This document shows, piece by piece, positions 1 through 6,812 of a stretch of DNA of 13,173 nucleotides; position 1 is the stretch's first letter; the number at the start of each line of letters is the position of its first letter. This DNA is from Variovorax sp. (GTDB taxonomy: Bacteria > Pseudomonadota > Gammaproteobacteria > Burkholderiales > Burkholderiaceae_C). The translations under genes and the position numbers were made by a program. The stretch is from the NCBI GenBank assembly GCA_028292145.1, contig JAQGMX010000496.1:1-13173 (forward strand), in the 5' to 3' direction. Below the pieces are notes generated by a model that was given only the letters and a program-made list of their open reading frames with translations, was not told the DNA's origin and made no database searches.

Positions 1-50
1 GTTCCTTTGTCCGCTGACGCCTTGGGTCTGACCTATAAGGCGCGCAGACA

Positions 51-55
51 GGGAG
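51..55 (+). promoter_or_regulatory. Ribosome binding site that sets the DUF6402 start
   Basis: GGGAG lies 5 nt before the ATG at 61. The frame is open upstream to a TTG at 7, and beyond the window edge, but only the ATG at 61 has a good Shine-Dalgarno sequence. A TATAAG at 34-39 could be a -10 element, but I see no matching -35, so I do not call a promoter. Confidence 0.6.
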
Positions 56-60
56 AACAA

Positions 61-612
61 ATGAGCAATGAGACAGTTGCGGAACTAGGGCGATACGAGT
101 TCGGCAAGAACGGGCGGGTGGTGTTGAGCCGGTCGGCCCGGCCCATCACGTACTACACGCGGAGTTGGTGGACTTACACGTGGGTTGCATGTGTCGTGTC
201 CAGCGGCGAGGGTTGCGCGGCAATGGCGCAAGCCGCGCTTTCGCTGGACCAGCCGCCGCCGCCCTTGCGCAGTCCGCCGATGCCGGCACTGGCGCTTGCA
301 TCGACGCCCGCTGCAAATCAGTCGGTAAACAAACCACTTACGCAGGCCGAGAGCGATGCGTTGCGGTTGATGAAGGCACTTCAGGTGGCTGACAGCGTCC
401 GTACGTGGTGGAACAAGCCGTTCCCGCCGCTTTTGCCGCCGAAACCGGCTGCGGTATCTGCGCCTTTGTCTGCGCCAGCGGTTCAAAAATCAGCCGCTGC
501 GCCGATCATTCCGCCGTTCGATATCCAGCAGATTCCGGATGCGATGGAAAGGCTCAAGTTGCCGGTGTCTGCGCAGATGATGCGGTATTGGTTTGCGGGG
601 CCGGAAAATTAA
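61..612 (+). CDS. N-terminal fragment of a DUF6402-family protein
   Basis: This 183-residue frame starts at the ATG with a GGGAG ribosome site. It opens with a hydrophilic stretch, then a Trp/Tyr-rich patch (residues 31-46, YYTRSWWTYTWVACVV). A long Pro/Ala-rich linker follows (about 60-150), then the segment FDIQQIPDAMERLKLPVSAQ at 153-172. That last segment resembles the opening of the conserved DUF6402 domain as I recall it. The frame stops at TAA 610-612. The next codons in the same frame run open into the gene at 676, so this is probably the front half of a broken gene and not a separate one. No signal peptide is evident. DUF6402 has no established function; members are often seen near secretion-system or polymorphic-toxin genes in Burkholderiales (recalled, not checked). 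Confidence 0.65.
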   Translation: MSNETVAELGRYEFGKNGRVVLSRSARPITYYTRSWWTYTWVACVVSSGEGCAAMAQAALSLDQPPPPLRSPPMPALALASTPAANQSVNKPLTQAESDALRLMKALQVADSVRTWWNKPFPPLLPPKPAAVSAPLSAPAVQKSAAAPIIPPFDIQQIPDAMERLKLPVSAQMMRYWFAGPEN

Positions 613-675
613 TCCAAAACCGGAGCGGATCTAATCGCGGGAATTGATCAACACGGCAATCCTTATGCGCCAAAC

Positions 676-1398
676 ATGATTGATAAAAGCATCATCACGC
701 TTGACTGGGTGTTGACTTTCCCGCGTGCACAGAAGGCGTACGACGACTTACTGTCGAATGCAGTTTACAGGCCGACTTCACTTGTGGAAATAAAGAAGCG
801 GCTATCGGCTTTTATAAGACGTCAGGCAGGCACGTTTGCCTCAATCGATGGAATGACATCCAGCGGGCTAGATATTCATCGCCTGCACGCAGATTTCCAG
901 TTTCAAAAGATCAGTATCGATGCGAAACTTTCCGAGAAGTTTTTTCTGTGGCTTGATGGGCACTCCGGCGCGATCAAAGCGCCGGACGACCTGACAGGAG
1001 CCCTTGGCACTTTCTCAATTTACGCAGCTTTAGGCGACGTGTCCTTCAGTTCCATCTCTCGCATCGCGCGAGTTAAATCAATCTATCTTTATGTGCGCGA
1101 TTCGTATTCGTTCTTAGATAAGGATCACGAACAATCCCAATACCTCGGGCACTGGAACCAGGATGGCGTCTACCTTGCACCGCTGCATTCCGTTCACAGA
1201 AAAGGGCCCGGCGCTTGGATCAGCGCACCCCTGGCTGATATCAAGCGAAGCATTTACGAAAAGGGCGCAATCATGTATCCCGTCTCGAACAGTAGCTTTC
1301 GCGACTGGCGAGCCAAACATCATCGTGGTGGCGATTTTCTGTCGTACACCGATGCCCGGAAAGTCCGATTGCCTCAAGAATTGCTTGTGAGCCTCTGA
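676..1398 (+). CDS. DUF6402-family protein, C-terminal domain fragment
   Basis: This 240-residue frame carries most of the DUF6402 domain. Signature-like segments are ITLDWVL near the start (residues 7-13), VKSIYLYVRDSYSF in the middle, YLGHWNQDGVYLAP, and a C-terminal block with YPVSNSSFRDWRAKH followed by RGGDFLSYTDARKV. The fold and activity are not known. The ATG at 676 has no convincing ribosome site, and the frame is open upstream to the TAA at 610, so this is best read as the downstream part of a broken gene. It could still be made by internal initiation. Its stop overlaps the start of the next gene (TGATG, 1396-1400), so the two were translated as a pair. I am confident of the family and unsure whether it is expressed. 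Confidence 0.75.
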   Translation: MIDKSIITLDWVLTFPRAQKAYDDLLSNAVYRPTSLVEIKKRLSAFIRRQAGTFASIDGMTSSGLDIHRLHADFQFQKISIDAKLSEKFFLWLDGHSGAIKAPDDLTGALGTFSIYAALGDVSFSSISRIARVKSIYLYVRDSYSFLDKDHEQSQYLGHWNQDGVYLAPLHSVHRKGPGAWISAPLADIKRSIYEKGAIMYPVSNSSFRDWRAKHHRGGDFLSYTDARKVRLPQELLVSL

Positions 1399-1931
1399 TG
1401 CACATCTGGCGCTTTCTGGAGCAAATTTTCACGTGGCAATTCCCCGATGAAGAGTACGTGCGCTGGGGATTTTGGATGTGGAGCATGCCTTTGTTATTGG
1501 CACTGACCCTAAAAGCCCCGTTCTACATCACACGCGAAAGCGGGGGGCGCAAGCAGCGGACCATCCGTGCGGGCCTGCTGTTTGTGTCAGTGATTTTGGG
1601 GGCCGATGTTGCCTATTACTTACAAGCTGCGCATTTGCGTGTTAACGCGCCGTCAAGCGAGTGCACAGTCAAAGGTCCATCGCCCTATGGGCCCTACGAC
1701 GCCCTGGTGTGCGTAACAGCCGGCTTGCCTCAAAACGCAGATACGGAAGGTTTTGTGCGTCTCCGTTCGACGGTAGATGGCAGTGTGCTAGCCGAGCGGG
1801 ACTTCTACAACCCTTCTTTCAATATCGTGTACTGGGCGCCTGACTATCTGAGTGTCGGTGTGGCAGATGGCAGTGCCGAATTCGCACTGCCACCCACCCG
1901 CTGGGATCTATTGCGCGCGAAGCTGCCCTGA
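1398..1931 (+). CDS. Two-helix membrane protein coupled to DUF6402
   Basis: This is a 177-residue protein I cannot name. The N-terminus is aromatic-rich (many Trp and Phe in 1-30). Two likely membrane helices follow at about 24-44 and 56-75, joined by a short basic loop (RESGGRKQRT). After them comes a domain of about 100 residues, probably periplasmic, with two cysteines (89 and 105) that could pair. The C-terminus ends LPPTRWDLLRAKLP. The start ATG overlaps the DUF6402 stop as TGATG, so translation is coupled. Small membrane proteins placed like this beside secretion-linked genes can be immunity proteins or accessory factors, but nothing in the sequence proves that. It is intact, unlike its upstream partner. 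Confidence 0.75.
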   Translation: MHIWRFLEQIFTWQFPDEEYVRWGFWMWSMPLLLALTLKAPFYITRESGGRKQRTIRAGLLFVSVILGADVAYYLQAAHLRVNAPSSECTVKGPSPYGPYDALVCVTAGLPQNADTEGFVRLRSTVDGSVLAERDFYNPSFNIVYWAPDYLSVGVADGSAEFALPPTRWDLLRAKLP

Positions 1932-1972
1932 ACTTCGGCCTCCCACCCAACTTTTCAACTTTCATATTACTC

Positions 1973-3214
1973 ATGACACCAGCAGCACTCGACGGCATCA
2001 AGGTTCTCGATCTCTCCCGCGTTCTCGCGGGCCCCTGGTGCACGCAGATCCTCGCGGATCTCGGCGCCGACGTCGTCAAGATCGAACGCCCCGGCGTCGG
2101 CGACGACACGCGCGGCTGGGGGCCGCCGTTCTTGAAGGATGCGGACGGCAACGACACCGACCAGGCGACCTATTTCACCGCCTGCAACCGCAACAAGCGC
2201 TCGGTCACCATCGACATGGCGACGCCCGAAGGCCAGGCACTGCTGCAGCGCATGGCGGCGGACTGCGACATCGTGGTCGAGAACTTCAAGACCGGCGGCC
2301 TCGCGCAGTACGGCCTCGATCACGAAACCCTGCGCGCGGCGAATCCGGCGCTCATCTACTGCAGCATCACCGGCTTCGGGCACGACGGCCCGCATGCCGC
2401 GCGCGCCGGTTACGACCTGATGATCCAGGCGACCAGCGGCATGATGAGCATCACCGGCCGGCCCGACGACGTGCCCGGCGGCGGTCCGCTGCGCGTGGGC
2501 GTCGCGCTGACCGACCTGTTCACCGGCGTCTATGCCAGCACGGCGATCCTCGCGGCGCTGCAGGTGCGGCATCGCACCGGTGAAGGCCAGCACATCGACA
2601 TGGCGCTGCTGGATGTGGGCATGGCGATCCTTGCGAATCAGGCCAGCGCATTTCTCAACACCGGCAGCGTGCCGCAGCGTCAGGGCAACAGCCATCCGAG
2701 CCTGGCGCCGTACCAGGACTTTCAGACGAAGGACGGCGCAATGCTCCTGGCCGTCGGCAACAACGGCCAGTTCGTGCGGTTCTGCGAGGCGGCCGGCCAT
2801 CCCGAATGGTCCGCCGATCCGCGCTTCGCCACCAACACCTTGCGCGTCAAGCACCGCGAAGTGCTGATTCCGGCCATGCAGGACGTCACGCGCACGCGCA
2901 CCACGGCCGAGTGGATCGCGCTGCTCGAAGACAAGGCCGTGCCCTGCGGGCCGATCAACAACATCGCACAGGCTTTCGACGATGCGCAGGTCAAGGCGCG
3001 CGGCCTGGCCGTGGCGCTGCCGCGCGACGGCGCCGCGCTGGGCGACGGCATCGACAGCATCGTCGGCGTTGCCAGTCCGCTGCGGTTGTCCGCCACGCCG
3101 CCGGTGCTGCGCCGCGCGCCGCCGGCGCTGGGACAGCATACGGATGAAGTGCTGGCCGAATTCGGTGTCGATGCAGAAGCGCGCGCGGCGTTGCGTGCCG
3201 CCGGCGCACTTTGA
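1973..3214 (+). CDS. CaiB/BaiF family III CoA-transferase (glutarate CoA-transferase-like)
   Basis: A 413-residue cytoplasmic enzyme of the family III CoA-transferases (formyl-CoA transferase, CaiB), which move CoA between carboxylic acids through an aspartyl-CoA mixed anhydride. The N-terminal signature VLDLSRVLAGPWCTQILADL lies at 11-30, followed by GADVVKIERPGVGDDTR. NRNKRSVTIDM is at 72-82 and VVENFKTGGL at 101-110. The catalytic Asp is most likely D148 in GYDLMIQATSG, matching Asp169 of formyl-CoA transferase. PCGPINNI sits in the C-terminal part. Length fits the family. The sequence strongly resembles glutarate/succinyl-CoA transferases (GcdG, SUGCT), but no glutaryl-CoA dehydrogenase gene is adjacent, so the substrate is uncertain. 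The ATG lies 41 nt after the previous gene with no clear ribosome site. Its GC content is far higher than that gene's, so it probably belongs to a different block. Confidence 0.9.
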   Translation: MTPAALDGIKVLDLSRVLAGPWCTQILADLGADVVKIERPGVGDDTRGWGPPFLKDADGNDTDQATYFTACNRNKRSVTIDMATPEGQALLQRMAADCDIVVENFKTGGLAQYGLDHETLRAANPALIYCSITGFGHDGPHAARAGYDLMIQATSGMMSITGRPDDVPGGGPLRVGVALTDLFTGVYASTAILAALQVRHRTGEGQHIDMALLDVGMAILANQASAFLNTGSVPQRQGNSHPSLAPYQDFQTKDGAMLLAVGNNGQFVRFCEAAGHPEWSADPRFATNTLRVKHREVLIPAMQDVTRTRTTAEWIALLEDKAVPCGPINNIAQAFDDAQVKARGLAVALPRDGAALGDGIDSIVGVASPLRLSATPPVLRRAPPALGQHTDEVLAEFGVDAEARAALRAAGAL

Positions 3215-3235
3215 ATTAAGACGAATCCTAAGGAA

Positions 3236-3250
3236 CGCCATGCGATGGCG
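3236..3250. terminator. Short hairpin after the CoA-transferase gene
   Basis: A perfect 6-bp stem, CGCCAT and ATGGCG with a 3-nt GCG loop, begins 21 nt after the stop at 3214. No run of T follows, so it is at best a weak or Rho-assisted terminator. It could also be chance in GC-rich DNA. Confidence 0.3.
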
Positions 3251-3299
3251 CTCTAGATTGCGCTGACCTTCAATCTTCGCATTCTTCGAGAGCCATGCC

Positions 3300-3722
3300 A
3301 TGAGTTCAGTGCAAGCAATTTCGGCCATCTCGGCCGTCTCCCCCGCTAAAAACGCAGACGCTGCCCGGGCCTATGAAGGCAAACGGCAGCCACCGCCCAT
3401 CTTCAGCCGACCGAAAACGCACCCCGTCCGCGCGCCCAGCGTCGATCGCTCGGACGAGTCCGCGACGTTTCAAGAGCGTGTCCAGATGCTTTTCGACGCC
3501 AAGGTACCGGCCGGTGGGCCGTACAGCCGCAGCTACGCGTTCGACGTTTCCGGGGTGCACGGAAAAATCATGGAGCCGGGTGCCGGAATGCTCTATGTCG
3601 ATTTCCCGCAGCAGGGCGTCGGCATGCTGATCGCAGGTGGCGTCTGCTCGCCGACTGCAAATGCGACCGCCGCAGACATCGCCGCCATGCGAAGGGCCAC
3701 GCTGCTCGGACTCAGTACTTGA
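3300..3722 (+). CDS. Small hypothetical protein with a disordered N-terminus
   Basis: A 140-residue protein with no family I recognise. Residues 1-57 are rich in Ser, Ala, Pro and Lys and look disordered. The remainder is a compact region with Gly-rich, alternating hydrophobic stretches (for example GAGMLYVDFPQQGVGMLIAGG) ending in a helical tail. There is no cleavable signal peptide or membrane helix. The start at 3300 has only a weak GAGAG ribosome site; a second ATG 5 nt upstream (3295) is in another frame. The gene meets the next one tail to tail, sharing 11 nt. The layout of a low-complexity Ser/Ala-rich N-terminus before a small domain recalls type III secreted proteins and also the two paralogues at 6218-7400, but I see no shared domain with them. 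Confidence 0.6.
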   Translation: MSSVQAISAISAVSPAKNADAARAYEGKRQPPPIFSRPKTHPVRAPSVDRSDESATFQERVQMLFDAKVPAGGPYSRSYAFDVSGVHGKIMEPGAGMLYVDFPQQGVGMLIAGGVCSPTANATAADIAAMRRATLLGLST

Positions 3723-4083
3723 TCGTCACGCCGGCCTTGACGCCCTTGTTGTCCTTGCCGTCCGACTGCACGCCTGCCGAATAGGACACGCTGCCGCCGG
3801 TGGCGCCGCCGAGCGAATACGTGGGACGCGCGCCGGCGGTGTCGACGCCGCCGTAGGTCGAGCTGCCGTCCTTGCGCTCGACGCCGACCGTCGCGCCCTT
3901 GGTTTCGGTCGCGACATCGTTCGAAATCACGTTCGGGCTGACGTAAAGGCTGCCTTGCTCGTCGCTCTTGAATGGAATCTTGGGTGTCTGCGCGAGCGCT
4001 GCTGCGCAGGTCGCGCACAGGCCGATACCAAGGGCTACGGAGCGGAGATGGGGAAAGGATTTCTGCATGGCGCTTTTCGTCAT
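3712..4083 (-). CDS. Small exported hypothetical protein
   Basis: A 123-residue protein with a clear signal peptide: a basic start (MTKSAMQKSFPHLR), a hydrophobic core (SVALGIGLCATCAAALA), and a likely cut after ALA before QTPKIPF. The mature part, about 91 residues, is rich in Gly, Ser, Thr and Val in alternating patterns (GATVGVERKDGSSTYGGVD; ending KAGVTIKY), which suggests a beta-rich periplasmic or outer-membrane-associated protein. An internal ATG at 4068 is a possible alternative start and would also leave a good signal peptide. I prefer 4083 because its ATG overlaps the ancestral stop of the regulator gene upstream (4080-4082), a common sign of translational coupling. I do not recognise the family, and nothing shows its job. 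Confidence 0.65.
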   Translation of the reverse strand: MTKSAMQKSFPHLRSVALGIGLCATCAAALAQTPKIPFKSDEQGSLYVSPNVISNDVATETKGATVGVERKDGSSTYGGVDTAGARPTYSLGGATGGSVSYSAGVQSDGKDNKGVKAGVTIKY

Positions 4084-5295
4084 TCGGACAGCCTACCCAC
4101 AATCGCACCCAGTTGTCGAATGGCGGCGTCGATCTCGGCGTCGTAAGGCCAGCCGCAATTGAGCGCGCAGCCGCTTCAGGTGGCGGTCGTAGGCACCGGT
4201 CGCCATGAATTCGCCGGCGCCGATCTGCGAGAGCACTTCGTTGTTGCGCGTCTGCGTGTACTTGAGCATCTCGATGCGCGCCTGCCAGCGTCCGGCCGCG
4301 ATCCAGCCGAGCCGCATGCCCGGCGCCAGGATCTTGTGCATCGAAGCGCAGTGCATCACGTTGCCGGTCCGGTCCCACGACTTGATCGCGCGCAGCGTAC
4401 GGTCGGTGTCGAGGAGCTCGCTGTAGGTGTCGTCCTCGATCAGCGCGATGCCCTGCGTCTCGCATAGCTGCACCAGGCGTGCCTTGTGCGCGTCGGGCAT
4501 CACGCTGCCGAGCGGATTCTGGAGGTGCGGCACGACAACCACCGCCTTGATGTCACCGTAGGTCTGGACGGCGAGCTCGAGCGCTTCGATCGACAGGCCG
4601 GTCTGCGGGCTGGTCGGGATCTCGAGGGCGCGCAGACCGAGACTTTCCAGCACCTGGAGCAGGCCGTAGAACGTCGGCGATTCGACGGCGATGGCGTCGC
4701 CCGGATGCGCCACGGCACGCAACGCGAGGTTGAGCGCCTCGATGCAGCCGTTGGTGACCAGCACATCCTCCGATGCCAGCGTAATTCCGGCGGCGATCGC
4801 GCGCTTGGCCAGCGTGGCGCGAAAGTGCGGATCGCCCTGCAGAGGCGGCACGCCGGACAGCAGTTCGGGGCGCATGCGCAGCGCGCGCGTCATGGCTGCG
4901 CGCAACGCCTCGGCAGGATAGAACTGCGGCGCGGCGCGCGCGATCGAGAGGTTGAGCTTGACGTCCGCTGCGCGACGGCGCGCCACGAAGTCGGACACGC
5001 GTGCATGCACCCCGACGTACCGGGCGGGGTCGGGCGCGAAACCGGCTTGCGGCTCGTCCATCGGCGCCATTTGCAGGCGCTGCGGACGGCGTACGAAATA
5101 GCCCGAGCGTGGACGCGCTTCGGCCCAACCGTCGGATTCCAGCGTGCGGCAGACCTGCAATGCGGTCGACAGGCTGACGTCGTGCAGCCGCATCAGGTTG
5201 CGCAGCGACGGCATGCGCTCGCCGGGCTGCAGCGTGCCGGCCTCGATCGCGCCGCGGTAGTGGGTGGCGAGTCGTCGGTAGAGCGACAGGGTCAT
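4080..5295 (-). pseudogene. MocR-type GntR/aminotransferase regulator with a C-terminal deletion
   Basis: MocR regulators fuse a GntR winged-helix DNA-binding domain to a fold type I aminotransferase domain that senses PLP or an amine ligand. From the ATG at 5295, the helix-turn-helix spans about 1-70 (MTLSLYRRLATHYR; RPRSGYFVRR at 61-70). The aminotransferase part shows QNPLG at 259-263, IEDDTYSEL at 286-294, and the PLP lysine K321 in SMHKILAPGMRLGW. After HLKRLRAQ (372-379) the expected small-domain segment of about 75 residues is missing. The open frame then runs into unrelated residues and stops at 4093-4095. The true C-terminus, LNCGWPYDAEIDAAIRQLG and beyond, survives in another phase from 4163 to a TGA at 4080-4082. 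This indicates an out-of-frame internal deletion. The DNA-binding half could still be made. An ATG at 5448 extends the frame, but family alignment favours 5295. Confidence 0.8.
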
Positions 5296-5357
5296 GGACC
5301 GATGATCCTGCGCCGTCGAGAGGCGGAACAGATGCAGTTTCAGTTGAAAAGCACCAT

Positions 5358-5384
5358 AACAGATGGCTTGCAGGACACTCTGTT
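5358..5384. promoter_or_regulatory. Inverted repeat between the divergent regulator and DUF2917 genes
   Basis: AACAGA (5358-5363) and TCTGTT (5379-5384) form a perfect 6-bp inverted repeat with 21 bp between arm centres, two helical turns. It lies in an AT-richer part of the 168-nt gap between the two divergent genes. That is where a MocR or other dimeric regulator would be expected to bind, but a match this short could arise by chance. Confidence 0.3.
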
Positions 5385-5451
5385 CCGTCCGTGAAAGCCA
5401 TTCGCTGTGCCTGTCGCGAAACGTCCTTGCTGTCGATGATCGATCCATCGA

Positions 5452-5456
5452 AAGGA
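5452..5456 (+). promoter_or_regulatory. Ribosome binding site of the DUF2917 gene
   Basis: AAGGA lies 7 nt before the ATG at 5464. It is the best Shine-Dalgarno match here and fixes the start of the DUF2917 frame. Confidence 0.6.
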
Positions 5457-5463
5457 ACGCGAA

Positions 5464-5720
5464 ATGACCCAGTTCGACTCAGCAACGCGCACCAGCCTGG
5501 CGCCCGGACAGGCACTACGGCTGCAACTTGACCGCCGCATCACGCTGGTCGTCGTCAGGGGTGCGGTCATGGTGATCGCCTTGGGTAAGGCGCCCGTCGG
5601 CCCGTCGAGCTGGTGCGATACGGCCAGGCCGGCGCGACGCTCCAGATTCCCTGGCGCTGGCTGACGACCGCGCTGGTTCAGCTGTCTCAACGCATGCGCG
5701 CATTGCGCGGCGTTTCGTAG
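5464..5720 (+). pseudogene. DUF2917-like gene, probably frameshifted
   Basis: From the ATG at 5464 the protein begins MTQFDSATRTSLAPGQALRL and continues QLDRRITLVVVRGAVMV, which looks like the small beta-rich DUF2917 domain (function unknown) often found divergent from MocR-type regulators in Burkholderiales. After about residue 37 the frame reads a basic, Pro-rich tail and ends at 5664 with only 66 residues. A different phase, open from 5589 to a TAG at 5718-5720, reads VELVRYGQAGATLQIPWRWL and then a helical end (LVQLSQRMRALRGVS), a more natural C-terminus. A frameshift, perhaps with a small deletion, near 5575-5600 would explain both. The end would overlap the opposing gene by 34 nt. The family call for the N-terminal half is fair; the pseudogene call is moderate. 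Confidence 0.5.
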
Positions 5721-6184
5721 CCGCTGGCGATCCAGGCTTCGGCGCTGGCTGCGCTGAGCTTGAAATCCGGCGCCACGCGCACTTCGCCGAGCGGATCGCC
5801 CTGGGCGTCCTGCGCGCTGAGGATGGCATGCGGATTGTCTTCGTCGGGCACGATGCGCAACGCGACGCGGACGCTTTCCGAGCCGTATCCGACGACGATT
5901 TGCTTGTTGAGCTGTGCGTGCAGCTGCTGTTCATGGCGGCGCAGCACTTCGGATGCGGTCTTCACCAGGGTGTGAAAGGCCGGCGCGTCGAGCGGCTTGG
6001 GATTCTTCTTGTCGCGGCCCATGGTCCAGGGGCCGATCAGCGCCGGCTCCGGGTCGCCGCGGCGCGTCATGGAAACGGCCCAACCGTCGTCGTCTTCGTT
6101 CTTGAGGACCTGGGCGGTCCAGAGTTCGTCGCGCCAGCGGGTGGGTTCCTGAATGGGTTCGTCGTCGTCGTGGTCGTTGGTCAT
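5687..6184 (-). CDS. Conserved hypothetical acidic protein
   Basis: A 165-residue soluble protein without signal peptide or membrane helix. It starts with an Asp-rich stretch (MTNDHDDDEPIQEP), then RWRDELWTAQVLKNEDDDGW, a region with GPWTMGRDKKNPKPLD (about residues 51-66), and a helix rich in Leu, His and Gln (SEVLRRHEQQLHAQLNKQ). A beta-like end follows (VRVALRIVPDEDNPHA). It reads like a conserved protein of unknown function that I recall from Comamonadaceae. A GAGGG ribosome site at 6187-6191 supports the start at 6184. It lies 33 nt after the second paralogue gene and may share its transcript. The mix of short acidic and hydrophobic segments gives no clue to activity. Confidence 0.75.
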   Translation of the reverse strand: MTNDHDDDEPIQEPTRWRDELWTAQVLKNEDDDGWAVSMTRRGDPEPALIGPWTMGRDKKNPKPLDAPAFHTLVKTASEVLRRHEQQLHAQLNKQIVVGYGSESVRVALRIVPDEDNPHAILSAQDAQGDPLGEVRVAPDFKLSAASAEAWIASGYETPRNARMR

Positions 6185-6217
6185 AGCCCTCGACGGTACT
6201 ACGGGTTCAGCCCTGAC

Positions 6218-6799
6218 TCAGCTCACGTATAAATGATGGCTCGCCGATCCCGGCTCCCACGGCGGCAGCAACGTGTTGCCGCCGATGAAGCTTCGGCGCG
6301 GCAGGTTGTCTTCGGAGATTTTCTGCAGCAGGCCTTCGAGCTTGGCCAGGACGCGCGGCGCGTCTGGATGGTCCTTGGTCAGAATTTCGCCGTCCAGGAT
6401 GATCCGGCCGTCGCTCTTGGCCAGCAAGGTCTTGTTGTAGTTCGCGAGCCCGAGGATGCTGGGGCGGACATTGAAGTTGCGTACGGCGAACTCGCCGTTG
6501 TCCACGTTGTAGTACGACCATGCGCCCCTGTCGCTGCCGAGGTAGGTGGGGTTGCTGACCCCCCGGTTGACGAGCCGCTGATGGTGCTCGGCGCCAGCAT
6601 TGCAGATTGCTCTGGCGAGCCCCTTGAACGGCGTGGGTGGGACGGGTTGGGCATGCGCAACGCGCGGCGGACCATCGCTGCCGTTGACGCGTTGTGCTCG
6701 TGCGTAGGGCGCCGGCGTTGTCGACGCTTTCTGATCGCGGTGCTGAGGAATGAAGGGGCTGCTGACGGCAGCTGCCTGTTGGGCTTTTTGAATCGACAT
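6218..6799 (-). CDS. Hypothetical protein, paralogue B of a tandem pair
   Basis: A 193-residue protein of a family I do not recognise. Residues 1-56 are low complexity (Ala, Pro, Ser, Gln, Arg). From TPFKGL on, about 137 residues align along their length with the product of the gene just upstream, with roughly half of the residues identical by my hand alignment. Shared blocks are YLGSDRG.W, DGRII.DGE.LTKDHP, SEDNLPR, IGGNT and a closing HH.YV. There is no signal peptide or membrane helix. It starts 13 nt after the stop of paralogue A with no strong ribosome site, so it is probably co-transcribed with it. The Asp/His/Asn-rich shared motifs could form an active or binding site. The flexible N-terminus would suit a type III secreted protein, but that is inference. 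Confidence 0.7.
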   Translation of the reverse strand: MSIQKAQQAAAVSSPFIPQHRDQKASTTPAPYARAQRVNGSDGPPRVAHAQPVPPTPFKGLARAICNAGAEHHQRLVNRGVSNPTYLGSDRGAWSYYNVDNGEFAVRNFNVRPSILGLANYNKTLLAKSDGRIILDGEILTKDHPDAPRVLAKLEGLLQKISEDNLPRRSFIGGNTLLPPWEPGSASHHLYVS

Positions 6800-6812
6800 G
6801 AGCGTGCTGCTT

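Larger units (their letters stand above)
61..1398 (+). pseudogene. DUF6402 gene interrupted by one in-frame TAA
   Basis: The frames 61-612 and 676-1398 are in the same phase. The 21 codons between the TAA (610-612) and the ATG at 676 are open and read as plausible protein (SKTGADLIAGIDQHGNPYAP). Joined, they give a product of about 444 residues plus one interrupted position, which fits a full-length DUF6402 protein with an N-terminal Pro-rich extension. In relatives as I recall them, the residue at this point is often Tyr in an N-Y-S context, so TAT or TAC to TAA would be a single-base nonsense change. Alternatives are a sequencing error, suppressor readthrough, or two separately translated halves. 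The region is richer in A+T than the genes to its right, which suggests acquisition by transfer. Confidence 0.7.

Noticed and set aside
3276..3288. Paired TTCG motifs as a plant-inducible (hrp) promoter box
   Set aside because: The spacing is 5 nt here, and 38 nt for the pair at 7433-7478, not the roughly 15-16 nt needed. TTCG is common in such DNA.
1967..3328. Long minus-strand open frame across the CoA-transferase gene
   Set aside because: It is the shadow of a high-GC gene: Arg-rich, no family motifs, no ribosome site. The plus-strand protein has clear family III motifs.
4486..5394. Plus-strand frame opposite the MocR gene
   Set aside because: No motifs, His/Arg/Gly-rich translation. The opposite strand carries recognisable GntR and PLP-enzyme motifs.
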